Part shown: piece by piece, positions 1 to 6,638 of the stretch | Layout: each line of letters starts with the position of its first letter | How positions within the stretch are numbered: position 1 is the stretch's first letter | From: an uncultured Flavobacterium sp. | GTDB taxonomy: Bacteria > Bacteroidota > Bacteroidia > Flavobacteriales > Flavobacteriaceae | Assembly (NCBI GenBank): GCA_946479395.1 | Contig: CAMLFV010000121.1 | Location: forward strand, 1 to 8,241 | Direction of reading: 5' to 3' | Length of the DNA: 8,241 bases | Translations under genes and position numbers: made by a program | Notes under the pieces: model-generated | The model's database searches: none | The model's input: only the letters and a program-made list of their open reading frames with translations | What the model was told of the DNA's origin: nothing

Positions 1-254
1 ATATTGGTACATCGGCTTACCGATTAGACATTGGAATTGTAGATCCGGAGAATAAAGATCAGTACGTTTTAGGTATTTTGGTTGATGGGGAAAACTATGC
101 GCAAACACAAACCACCAATGACCGAGAATTGTTAATTCCGAGTGTTTTAGAGGGTTTAGGCTGGAATATTTATCGAATTTGGACGTTGGATTGGATTAAG
201 AATAAAGATAAAATTGTAGCAGAAATCAAGCAGAAGATCAACTCTGAAAAGTAG
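1..254 (+). CDS. C-terminal nuclease domain of a large helicase-like protein (DUF4011/DUF3320-type, REase_MTES_1575 tail), 5' partial
   Basis: An open frame enters from the left edge (first full codon at 3) and ends at TAG 252-254, giving the last 83 residues of a longer protein. The fragment reads IGTSAYRLDIGIVDP near its start, then YVLGILVDGENY, then NDRELLIPSVLEGLGW and IYRIWTLDW. This series (G-S-x-Y-R-x-D, LGIxxDG, DRxxxxPSVLxxLGW, RxWxxDW) is the signature, as I know it, of the Vsr/PD-(D/E)xK-like REase_MTES_1575 domain. That domain typically ends large superfamily-1 helicase-like ATPases carrying DUF4011 and DUF3320 domains, some of which are linked to phage defence or DNA repair. The ATPase part lies outside the window, so full-length architecture and function are inferred. 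The gene converges on pepT with a shared terminator between them. Confidence 0.72.
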   Translation, partial: IGTSAYRLDIGIVDPENKDQYVLGILVDGENYAQTQTTNDRELLIPSVLEGLGWNIYRIWTLDWIKNKDKIVAEIKQKINSEK

Positions 255-283
255 TTTACTCTTTAAATATAAAGCACTTTATT

Positions 284-335
284 AAAAAAAAACGCCCCCA
301 AATAGTGTTTAACTTTTTGGGGGCAGTTTATTTTT
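284..335. terminator. Bidirectional intrinsic terminator between the nuclease-tail gene and pepT
   Basis: A perfect 9-bp stem (GCCCCCAAA at 294-302 with TTTGGGGGC at 316-324) encloses a 13-nt loop. On the plus strand it is followed by a T-rich run (AGTTTATTTTT, 325-335), 40 bp after the TAG of the left gene. On the minus strand the stem is followed by G and then nine Ts (complement of 284-292), a textbook U-tract about 28 bp after the pepT stop. It can therefore end both convergent transcripts, and is stronger in the pepT direction. Confidence 0.88.
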
Positions 336-351
336 AGCAACTTTTTTTTTA

Positions 352-1605
352 TTAAAACTTTCTCTTCGCAGTAATTTCTGCTATTTTAACAATAACTTCT
401 GTTGCTTTTAAAATACTTTCTACAGGAACGTATTCGTATTTACCATGGAAATTATGTCCACCTGCAAAGATATTTGGGCAAGGTAAGCCCATGTATGAAA
501 GTTGAGAACCGTCTGTTCCGCCACGAATAGGTTTAATAATCGGTTTTATGTTTAGTTCTTTCATAGCTTCTTCTGCAATATCAACAATATACATAACAGG
601 TTCCACTTTTTCCTTCATGTTATAATATTGATCTTTTATTTCGCAATCAACAATTTTATCGCCAAATTTTTCAGCATATTTTTTGTTGAATTTGTTAACC
701 ATTTCACGGATCAGTTTTTTACGCTTTTTGAATTTTTTCATGCTGTGATCGCGAATAATCATGTGAACTTCGGTTTCTTCAATAGATCCATGAATATCGT
801 TTACATGGAAAAATCCTTCATAACCAGTTGTTTTTTCAGGAACTTCTTTTAAGGGTAGTTTTGATATAAATTTGTTAGCTAAAAGCATCGAGTTTATCAT
901 TTTACCTTTTGCATAACCAGGGTGTACGCTTTTCCCTTTGAAAATTAATTTAACACCTGCAGCATTGAAATTTTCGTATTCTAATTCTCCAATCTGACTT
1001 CCATCCATCGTGTAAGCCCAATCAGCACCAAATTTTTCAACATCGAATTTGTGTGCACCACGACCAATTTCTTCATCGGGAGTAAAGCCAATTCTGATTT
1101 TTCCATGTTTAATTTCCGGATGTTGAACTAAATATTCCATTGCAGAAACAATTTCGCAAATTCCCGCTTTATCATCAGCTCCTAACAAAGTTGTTCCGTC
1201 AGTAGTAATGATTGTTTGACCTTTATATTGTAATAAATCGTCAAAATAACTTGGCGACAATACAATGTTTTGTTCTTTATTTAAAAGGATATCACCTCCA
1301 TCATAATTTTCAACAATTTGTGGTTTTACATTTGCACCTGTAAAATCTGGTGACGTATCAAAATGCGAAACAAATCCGATTGTAGGAACTTCGTGAGAAA
1401 CATTGCTTGGCAAAGTAGCCATTATGTAGGCATTTTCATCGATAGTTACTTCTTCTAAACCAATTTGTTTTAGTTCTTCGACTAACTTATTCGCTAAATT
1501 CCATTGTTTTTTGGTTGATGGAGTAGTTTCTGAATTTGGATCCGATTCTGTATCAACAGTTACGTAACTTATAAATCGGTCAATAATATGTTGTTTGTTT
1601 TTCAT
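352..1605 (-). CDS. pepT: Peptidase T (tripeptide aminopeptidase, M20B family)
   Basis: A cytoplasmic di-zinc aminopeptidase that removes the N-terminal residue from tripeptides. The 417-residue length is close to the usual 405-415 of PepT. The M20 signature residues are visible: H81-F-D83 (zinc ligand and catalytic Asp), GADDKAG at 142-148 with bridging D144, TPDEEIG at 175-181 with catalytic E178 and zinc ligand E179, TMDG with ligand D201, and the PepT-type NFHGKYE with ligand H387. RGGTDGS at 361-367 and R285 fit the substrate-binding and dimerisation regions. Assignments are by analogy with the E. coli enzyme. The ATG at 1603-1605 is preceded by A/T-rich sequence without a Shine-Dalgarno, as usual in Bacteroidota. 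The gene appears to be a single transcription unit: candidate promoter at 1629-1660, strong terminator at 284-324. It is divergent from the hydroxylase gene. Confidence 0.95.
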   Translation of the reverse strand: MKNKQHIIDRFISYVTVDTESDPNSETTPSTKKQWNLANKLVEELKQIGLEEVTIDENAYIMATLPSNVSHEVPTIGFVSHFDTSPDFTGANVKPQIVENYDGGDILLNKEQNIVLSPSYFDDLLQYKGQTIITTDGTTLLGADDKAGICEIVSAMEYLVQHPEIKHGKIRIGFTPDEEIGRGAHKFDVEKFGADWAYTMDGSQIGELEYENFNAAGVKLIFKGKSVHPGYAKGKMINSMLLANKFISKLPLKEVPEKTTGYEGFFHVNDIHGSIEETEVHMIIRDHSMKKFKKRKKLIREMVNKFNKKYAEKFGDKIVDCEIKDQYYNMKEKVEPVMYIVDIAEEAMKELNIKPIIKPIRGGTDGSQLSYMGLPCPNIFAGGHNFHGKYEYVPVESILKATEVIVKIAEITAKRKF

Positions 1606-1628
1606 TTTAAATTAAAGCTTTAATCTTA

Positions 1629-1660
1629 CAAATTTATTAAAAACAGATTAGTTTATGAAA
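1629..1660 (-). promoter_or_regulatory. Candidate Bacteroidota-type promoter for pepT
   Basis: On the minus strand TAAATTTG (complement of 1629-1636) matches the Bacteroidota -7 consensus TAnnTTTG exactly. Twenty bases upstream lies TTTC (complement of 1657-1660), a three-of-four match to the TTTG -33 element. The -7 box ends 23 bp before the pepT ATG, implying a leader of roughly 15-20 nt. The weak -33 element keeps confidence moderate. Confidence 0.5.
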
Positions 1661-1668
1661 GTTTCATA
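1654..1668. promoter_or_regulatory. Perfect dyad overlapping the pepT -33 region (possible operator)
   Basis: TATGAAA-G-TTTCATA is a perfect inverted repeat with 7-bp arms around one central base. It sits in the 214-bp divergent gap between pepT and the hydroxylase gene and covers the candidate -33 element of pepT. Position and symmetry suit a dimeric repressor site, but it is AT-rich, seen once, and no regulator gene is in the window, so operator function is inferred. The rest of 1606-1819 shows no small gene and no convincing plus-strand TAnnTTTG promoter for the hydroxylase. Confidence 0.35.
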
Positions 1669-1819
1669 TAGTTTTTAATGTTTGTTAAAAGAAATAGATA
1701 ATTCCATTATGTCTTTAAATAATCTTACATTTATGATTTTCCATATATTATACCTATCTTCAATTTTTAGGCACAATTTCTGCGTAGTAAATAGCGAATA
1801 GAAAATTAACCTTACAATT

Positions 1820-2728
1820 ATGAGTAACTTTTTTGGAGCACCACCCATTTCTTACGAAAGCATAAAAGATTTAGAACAACAATCAGGTGATTTAATTATT
1901 TATGCCATTCCTTTAATGGCTTTTTTTACAGTTTTAGAGATTTGGTATTCTTGGTATTCTGAAAAAAGAAATTACAACACTAAAGAAAGTTTGGGATCTT
2001 TGTTTGTAGGACTTGGGAATGTTGCAATTAATTTGTTCTTTAAAGTTGCTTTTATTTACGGTACGGTTTATATTTATAATTTGGTGCCTTGGCGAATGGA
2101 ATTAAATTGGTGGACCTTATTTCCATGTTTGTTGATTTATGATTTTTGTAGTTATTGGGCACACAGAATATCACATTTTAACCGATTCTTCTGGGCTACA
2201 CACGTTATACATCACAGTGCCGATAATTATAACCTTACTGTTTCTTTTAGATTAAGCTGGGTTCAACATTTTAAATTACTTTTCTTTTTACCAGTTGCTT
2301 TTCTTGGATTTCATCCAGTAATCTTTTTTATTGTGAATCAAATATCGGTGTTGTTTCAGTTTTGGCAGCATACCGAATATATTGGGAAACTTCCGCGTTT
2401 TATTGAAGCAATTTTTGTTACTCCATCAAACCATAGGGTTCATCATGGATCAGACGAAAAATATATAGATAAGAATTTTGCAGCAATTTTTATTTTTTGG
2501 GATATGTTGTTAGGAACGTATCAACCAGAAGAAGAAAAGCCTACTTACGGTATTACTACAAAAATAGATCATAAACTGAATCCTTTACACTTGAATTTTC
2601 ATGAGTATAATGATATGTTGAAGGATGTTAAAAACGCTAAGACTTTTAAGGAAAAATGGTTTTATATATTTGGAAGTCCAGGCAAAATTGACAAGTTAAA
2701 AAAGCAATCTATTAATTTAAAAGCATAA
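1820..2728 (+). CDS. Sterol desaturase/fatty acid hydroxylase superfamily membrane protein
   Basis: A 302-residue integral membrane protein with the histidine-box pattern of the FA_hydroxylase superfamily (PF04116), which binds a non-haem di-iron centre and uses O2 to hydroxylate or desaturate lipids. Visible boxes are HRISH (H115, H119), HVIHH (H128, H131, H132) and NHRVHH (H205, H208, H209), with a further H184 in QHTEY. Hydrophobic segments lie at about 24-42, 58-90, 96-112, 152-180 and 219-232, placing the active site on the cytoplasmic face in family models. The substrate cannot be told from sequence; the spacing of the boxes resembles alkylglycerol monooxygenase-like relatives, but sterol, carotenoid or fatty-acyl substrates are also possible. 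The ATG at 1820 follows an A/T-rich leader without a Shine-Dalgarno. It is divergent from pepT and convergent with the DUF1801 gene, so probably monocistronic. Confidence 0.88.
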   Translation: MSNFFGAPPISYESIKDLEQQSGDLIIYAIPLMAFFTVLEIWYSWYSEKRNYNTKESLGSLFVGLGNVAINLFFKVAFIYGTVYIYNLVPWRMELNWWTLFPCLLIYDFCSYWAHRISHFNRFFWATHVIHHSADNYNLTVSFRLSWVQHFKLLFFLPVAFLGFHPVIFFIVNQISVLFQFWQHTEYIGKLPRFIEAIFVTPSNHRVHHGSDEKYIDKNFAAIFIFWDMLLGTYQPEEEKPTYGITTKIDHKLNPLHLNFHEYNDMLKDVKNAKTFKEKWFYIFGSPGKIDKLKKQSINLKA

Positions 2729-2979
2729 ATTTTTCATATTGATTAATTTTTTTTAGAAACCAGATGATAAAATCTCTCCACCCCAAATTAGATCTTAAAT
2801 TTTAATTACTATCAAATTCAAAAGCATTAACAAATACCTAAATGTTATTCATAAAGGATTTATTTCTGAACTGATAAATAAACACACTATAAAATAGAAG
2901 TTAAATTTGAATATAATATTTTTATTATTTATGTGTACTTTTTTACACATTAAGTGAATATTTTACACACGATAAAAAA
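2729..2979. other. AT-rich convergent intergenic region with weak inverted and direct repeats
   Basis: These 251 bp separate the 3' ends of the hydroxylase and DUF1801 genes. I see no gene here on either strand. It holds an all-A/T inverted repeat TTTATTT/AAATAAA (2859-2865 and 2876-2882, 10-nt loop), and a hairpin ATGTGTA-cttttt-TACACAT (2931-2950). It also holds a direct repeat TTTTACACA at 2941-2949 and 2961-2969, exactly 20 bp apart. None is followed by a good U-tract, so no strong terminator can be named for either gene. The 2931-2950 hairpin, 30-49 bp past the DUF1801 stop, is the best but weak candidate. Confidence 0.45.
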
Positions 2980-3369
2980 TTACAGTTTAACCAAAACGCC
3001 TTTTCTTTTTACAATGTTTTTATAATCCCACTGAATTTCAACCGATTTTTTTAACCATCTATGTAAGTCTCCTTTATTAATTTCATTTATTGAATTATAG
3101 AAAACCGAAGCATCTTTAAACTTTTTACCGTGAATGTTTAATTTTTGTTCTTCAAAATCAATACCGCTCCAAAACATTAACCGTATTCCTGCTTTTTGCT
3201 TGCTGTAACCAACAATAGGATTTTCGTTTAAAAACCAAACCGGGTGGGCATGCCAAATTTTATTTTCGGCATTTGAAAGGTTTGCAGATATTTCGGAAGA
3301 AAGAACATCACAAATTGCCTGATCTTCTGCAGAAAGTGCTTCGTTATAATTAAAAATATCCTGATTCAT
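2980..3369 (-). CDS. DUF1801 (YdhG-like) domain protein
   Basis: A 129-residue protein that is essentially one DUF1801 domain. The supporting features are the stretch NKIWHAHPVWFLNENPIVGY (37-56), a following hydrophobic strand with F66-W67-S68-G69, and the later DASVFYNSINEI segment. This small soluble fold is found in many bacteria, often as a stand-alone protein, and has no settled biochemical role; there is no signal peptide or membrane segment. It starts 2 bp after the stop of the glycosylase gene, so translation is probably coupled and it is the last gene of the minus-strand run. The ATG at 3367-3369 is preceded by the A/T-rich end of the upstream gene. The domain call is from pattern recognition; function is unknown. 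Confidence 0.72.
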   Translation of the reverse strand: MNQDIFNYNEALSAEDQAICDVLSSEISANLSNAENKIWHAHPVWFLNENPIVGYSKQKAGIRLMFWSGIDFEEQKLNIHGKKFKDASVFYNSINEINKGDLHRWLKKSVEIQWDYKNIVKRKGVLVKL

Positions 3370-3371
3370 AA

Positions 3372-4067
3372 TTAGTTGTATGAATTTAATGCCAAAATAT
3401 ATTTATCAATATAAAGTTGTTTGTCTTTTGATTTGTATTGCTGAATATATCGGGGGTGTTCAAAAACGGTTATTTTATCGAACAATTTAGCTTCGTTATT
3501 TATTTTGTTAATGAATGTTGCATTCTTTTTTCCTAAAACAAAAACTTCATTAGTATCTAAACCTAAAGCAATATGGCTTTTTAAAGATTCAATCATAAAA
3601 TCTTTTACCATTTTAAAAAGCTGTAAATCATCATAATAATTTGCGTTGATCCAATTACCATTTTTATTTTTCTGAACAATCGCCAACGGAAAAGGGGAGT
3701 TAATGTAAAAATCTTCGTAAAACTTTTTTACTCCACCATATTCTTCGATTAAATCATAAATAAAAACCGATGAAATTTCGTGCGTATGTGCCGATTCCAT
3801 TTTTATGCCGCAAACACTTTCCAAACGTTTGGAATCGGTAAACGGAACGCCCGTAACGCCTGCACCATGCCGACTTGGATTGATTCCGATAATAAATTTT
3901 CGTTTGTTGTTGTCGTTATAATATTTATGGTAAAACTGTTGCATCACATCCAAGGTTTCCGGGTTTGATAAATACGGATTTAAAACCTGAAAATTATCAG
4001 GTAATTCGCCCGAATAGTTCAGCTGTTTGTTGAAAGCAATCACTTTGTCGGCAAACGTTTTTTTCAT
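3372..4067 (-). CDS. SMUG2-type uracil-DNA glycosylase (DUF4918 family)
   Basis: A 231-residue cytoplasmic protein with the two active-site motifs of the UDG superfamily. Motif I is GINPSRHGAGVTGVPFTD (61-78) with N63 in the catalytic position, and motif II is EHPRYIQQY (203-211) with H204. Such enzymes cut the N-glycosidic bond of uracil or related deaminated bases to start base-excision repair. The GINPSRHGAG form and overall length fit the Bacteroidota SMUG2 branch (DUF4918), distinct from classical Ung (GQDPYH) and SMUG1. The region between the motifs (S99 to about 150) contains FIYDLIEEYGG and NWINANYYDD, as expected for this branch. The ATG at 4065-4067 lies 15 bp after the lipoprotein stop, and the stop lies 2 bp before the DUF1801 start, so all three are probably co-transcribed. 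Damage specificity cannot be read from sequence. Confidence 0.83.
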   Translation of the reverse strand: MKKTFADKVIAFNKQLNYSGELPDNFQVLNPYLSNPETLDVMQQFYHKYYNDNNKRKFIIGINPSRHGAGVTGVPFTDSKRLESVCGIKMESAHTHEISSVFIYDLIEEYGGVKKFYEDFYINSPFPLAIVQKNKNGNWINANYYDDLQLFKMVKDFMIESLKSHIALGLDTNEVFVLGKKNATFINKINNEAKLFDKITVFEHPRYIQQYKSKDKQLYIDKYILALNSYN

Positions 4068-4082
4068 AACAAAGCACTGATT

Positions 4083-4688
4083 TTAATTTTTGTACGATCC
4101 ACATTTAACCAGATAATCGCCGTAATAAGGCTCTGTTAAGTTTGATATAATAACGCCCTTACTTGTTGACGCATGTACAAACATATTGTTGTGCAGATAA
4201 ATTCCCACATGGTTTACCGTGCCGGTTTTACCGAAAGAAAAGAACACCAGATCGCCTTCCTTTAAATCGTTGGTGTATTTGCGTTTAACATTTTCGGCAA
4301 TATCTTTTGATACACGCGGAATTTGAATTTTATAAATTTCTTTGTATAAAACGTTGGTAAAGCCCGAACAATCAATTCCGTCTTGGTTATTACCGCCATA
4401 TTTATAAGGTGTTCCGTACCAATCAATGATAAAATTATACAGATTTTTATTTTTCAAGGTGCTTTCGCTAACATCTAAAATTTTACTTATTTCAGCTAAA
4501 TCATTAGGTTTTTTAATGGTGTTTTTTTTTGTAGTAGCAACACTTTTACTGCTTTTGTTTTTCTTGTAATTATCGCGCCAATCTGTTTTTGCTTTACAGC
4601 CAACCATAAAAAGTATCAGCAAACACATTCCAATTTGTTTTGAAATGAAAAAAACCGGAGATTTCCGGTTTTGTATGTTATTCATCAT
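4083..4688 (-). CDS. NlpC/P60 cell-wall hydrolase lipoprotein
   Basis: A 201-residue predicted lipoprotein. K9 and K17 precede a hydrophobic core (about 19-30) ending in a lipobox FMVG-C31. A Lys/Thr/Ser-rich linker follows (about 32-62), then an NlpC/P60 domain (about 82-200). The papain-like catalytic set is visible: C107 in DGIDCSGF, H160 in VNHVGIYL, and H172 in FVHAS as the third polar residue. Family members are usually D,L-endopeptidases cutting peptidoglycan stem peptides in the periplasm. After C31 comes KAKTD, which lacks the acidic surface-export signal known from some Bacteroidota, so an inward-facing location is inferred. The start overlaps the DUF349 stop by 11 bp (ATGATGAATAA); the second ATG at 4683-4685 is equally possible. 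M21 is less likely because it would remove the positive n-region. A terminator-like hairpin lies within codons 6-14. Confidence 0.88.
   Translation of the reverse strand: MMNNIQNRKSPVFFISKQIGMCLLILFMVGCKAKTDWRDNYKKNKSSKSVATTKKNTIKKPNDLAEISKILDVSESTLKNKNLYNFIIDWYGTPYKYGGNNQDGIDCSGFTNVLYKEIYKIQIPRVSKDIAENVKRKYTNDLKEGDLVFFSFGKTGTVNHVGIYLHNNMFVHASTSKGVIISNLTEPYYGDYLVKCGSYKN
4648..4672 (-). terminator. Intrinsic-terminator-like hairpin just after the DUF349 stop, inside the NlpC gene start
   Basis: A perfect 9-bp stem (AAAACCGGA at 4651-4659 with TCCGGTTTT at 4664-4672) has a 4-nt loop. Read on the minus strand, the stem runs into seven Ts (complement of 4648-4654), the layout of a Rho-independent terminator. 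It begins 5 bp after the DUF349 stop codon (4678-4680), yet falls within the first codons of the NlpC reading frame. It could end or attenuate DUF349 transcripts. Function is inferred. Confidence 0.55.
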
Positions 4689-6552
4689 TTTTATTGATGT
4701 TTTTTAATTGAACTAATTTCTCTTTCCACAAATTTAATTCATCTCTATGGCGATCAATATTTTTATTGATTTCTTTCACCAACGGATTGTCTGCTTTTGC
4801 GTTTGAAATAAACTGCACATTATTCTCCAACTGAAAAATTTCCGATTGCAATTCTTCTATCTTTCTTTGAACAAAAACGGTTTCATTTTGCAAACGTCTG
4901 CCGTCGTTACTTTCAATTAAATGTTCAATTTTATTATTGAATTTAACCAGTTCGGCTTCTTTTTTAGATAAACTTAATTTATCGAACAAAGCATCTAAAA
5001 CCTTGTTGAATTTACCTTCAATATGTCTGCGGGTTTGTGGTACAGCTCCCAACGTTTTCCAGTTTTCAATATGCTTTTTAATGGCATCCAAATCCGTTTT
5101 ATGATCACCGGTTAGTTCAAAATCTTTCAAACTTTCCAGGTAATCCTTTTTGCTGTTGAAATTAACCATTTCCGATTCCATTTCTTTGTTTCGTTCGGTA
5201 TGTAATCGATCAAAATAAGAATTACAGATCTGCTTGAATTCCTTCCATAAACTGTCAGAAAATTTTCTTGGTACGTGCCCAACATGCTTCCAATCTTCCT
5301 GAATTTTTTTCATTGCAGGCGTTGTAGCATCGTAATCGGTACTTTCTGCCAATGATTTTGCCTGCTCAATTAAAGCTTGTTTTTTAACTAAATTATCTTG
5401 CTGTTCTTTTTTAATGTCTTTGTAGAAATTGTTCTTTAAAACATTAAAGTTTCTTGTTACATTTTTAAATTCAGCCCAAGTTTCCTCGCTTTGTTCAGCA
5501 GGAACTCTACCCGTACTAAAAAACTTAGTTCTTAAGGTTTCAATTTCTTTAATGGCATTTTGCCAATCGTTATGCGAATTGAATTCTTTCGACGAAATTT
5601 CGTTAATTCCTGCAATTAATTCCTTCTTTTTCGTCAGATTGTTTTCTTCGCGCTCACGAATTTCATTTTGTAATAACTCGCGTTTACTGTGCAACTGCTT
5701 GGTAATCTCGCTGAAATTCTGCCAAATTTCTTCACGGTATTCTTTAGCAACCGGCCCAATTTCTTCTTTCCAGATACGGTGTAACGTCTGCAGTTCACGG
5801 AATGCCTTACGAATATCCGGTTCGTTTATCAACAAACTTGCACGTTCAATTATTCGCTGTTTTTGCTCTAAATTGTTCTTGAAATCCATATCACGGGCTT
5901 CACGGTCTAAATGCAACTGATCGTAAAAACGTTCGATATGAAAATGGAAATTGTTCCAAACGTGGTTATAATTATCTTTTGGAATGGCACCGGCACTTTT
6001 CCAACGGTCGCGCAACTGCTGGATGTCTTTTAAAGCCGCATTGTAATTTTCGGTATTGTCAACCAGTTCTTTTAATTCTGAAATGATCTGATTTCTGTCG
6101 GCTAAATTTTTCTTTAACTGATCTTGAATCGATTTAAAATGTGAACTTCGCTGATCTCTGTATTGATTATATAACGAGTTAAACTGATTTTTAGCAGGAA
6201 GTTCGTACTGAAAATCTGTTGAAAAAGCATCAGGATTTTCTTCTAAGAATACCTTTCGCTTTTCGTCGATCAGTTCACTGTATTTATGTAAGAAACTGCG
6301 TTTTATACCTTCCACATGGTCGCGTATTGCAGTTATCTTTTCGTTTTTTATTAAATTTTCAAGTTCAACGTTCAATTCATCTAACGATAATTCATCGTAA
6401 TTAACCATAGGAATATGGTTGCTTTCGTTGATTGACGACGTTTCGCTGTCTTCTGCATTTGTTGAATTTATAGCATCAACAATGGTGTTTGTTTCTGTTT
6501 CAGGGTTCAATCCGTCTGCTTGTGGCAGGTTATCATTCTTTTCTTCTAACAT
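4678..6552 (-). CDS. DUF349 tandem-repeat coiled-coil protein
   Basis: A 624-residue, highly charged, helix-rich soluble protein with no signal peptide. It has an acidic, Asn/Ser-rich N-terminus (1-50), then tandem DUF349 units (PF03993). Unit signatures of the form W-K-x-x-G-x-(V/I)-P begin at W184 (WKSAGAIP), W261 (WKEEIGPV), F344 (FFSTGRVP), W421 (WKHVGHVP) and W498 (WKTLGAVP). This gives a period of 77, 83, 77 and 77 residues. A decayed unit may lie at about 108-150. A coiled-coil tail (about 530-620) contains ENNVQFISN and many Glu/Lys residues. DUF349 proteins are of unsettled function; long multi-repeat versions are common in Flavobacteriia. The ATG at 6550-6552 is 86 bp downstream of aroE, and the 3' end overlaps the NlpC gene by 11 bp. 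The last codons also carry a promoter-like sequence. Confidence 0.9.
   Translation of the reverse strand: MLEEKNDNLPQADGLNPETETNTIVDAINSTNAEDSETSSINESNHIPMVNYDELSLDELNVELENLIKNEKITAIRDHVEGIKRSFLHKYSELIDEKRKVFLEENPDAFSTDFQYELPAKNQFNSLYNQYRDQRSSHFKSIQDQLKKNLADRNQIISELKELVDNTENYNAALKDIQQLRDRWKSAGAIPKDNYNHVWNNFHFHIERFYDQLHLDREARDMDFKNNLEQKQRIIERASLLINEPDIRKAFRELQTLHRIWKEEIGPVAKEYREEIWQNFSEITKQLHSKRELLQNEIREREENNLTKKKELIAGINEISSKEFNSHNDWQNAIKEIETLRTKFFSTGRVPAEQSEETWAEFKNVTRNFNVLKNNFYKDIKKEQQDNLVKKQALIEQAKSLAESTDYDATTPAMKKIQEDWKHVGHVPRKFSDSLWKEFKQICNSYFDRLHTERNKEMESEMVNFNSKKDYLESLKDFELTGDHKTDLDAIKKHIENWKTLGAVPQTRRHIEGKFNKVLDALFDKLSLSKKEAELVKFNNKIEHLIESNDGRRLQNETVFVQRKIEELQSEIFQLENNVQFISNAKADNPLVKEINKNIDRHRDELNLWKEKLVQLKNINKNDE
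4729..4757 (-). promoter_or_regulatory. Candidate internal promoter for the NlpC-SMUG2-DUF1801 genes
   Basis: On the minus strand TTG (complement of 4755-4757) is followed by 18 bases and TAAATTTG (complement of 4729-4736). This matches the Flavobacterium-type promoter TTG-N17-23-TAnnTTTG in full. It lies within the last 30 codons of the DUF349 gene, about 40 bp before the NlpC ATG, a fitting distance for a promoter. The -7 box also encodes part of ELNLWK, so a chance match in AT-rich coding sequence is possible. Confidence 0.45.
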
Positions 6553-6574
6553 CTTCTTAAATGTGTAAGTTTTA

Positions 6575-6582
6575 CAAAATTA
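6575..6582 (-). promoter_or_regulatory. Candidate -7 promoter element for the DUF349 gene
   Basis: TAATTTTG on the minus strand fits TAnnTTTG exactly and ends 22 bp before the DUF349 ATG, in the only sizeable gap (6553-6638) of the right-hand minus-strand run. No TTG lies at the expected 17-23 bp upstream, so the -33 element is missing or weak. The same gap has a weak 6-bp hairpin, TATTTC/GAAATA (6620-6635), after the aroE stop. It is too weak to call a terminator. Confidence 0.32.
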
Positions 6583-6638
6583 TTTTTGAAAGATAAATAA
6601 TTAATTGAAAGGCAACAAATATTTCATAAGAAATAATG

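Noticed and set aside
628..852. 74-codon plus-strand open frame inside pepT
   Set aside because: Phe-rich low-complexity translation, fully antisense to the conserved pepT sequence, with no motif.
1726..1760. TACATTTA and TATCTTCA as promoter elements for the hydroxylase gene
   Set aside because: Both deviate from TAnnTTTG and neither has a TTG at the right distance upstream.
3780..3968. 62-codon plus-strand open frame opposite SMUG2
   Set aside because: Overlaps the glycosylase motif I region in antisense; no independent support.
4083..4628. Shorter NlpC form starting at M21, after the hairpin
   Set aside because: It would avoid overlap with the terminator-like hairpin and has a GGA just upstream. 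However, the signal peptide would lose K9 and K17 and shrink to about ten residues, which is poor for a lipoprotein.
5429..5920. 163-codon open frame on the plus strand inside the DUF349 gene
   Set aside because: It is antisense to a well-supported repeat protein, is Ser/Cys/Phe-rich as expected of the complement of a Lys/Glu-rich coiled coil, and shows no recognisable motif.
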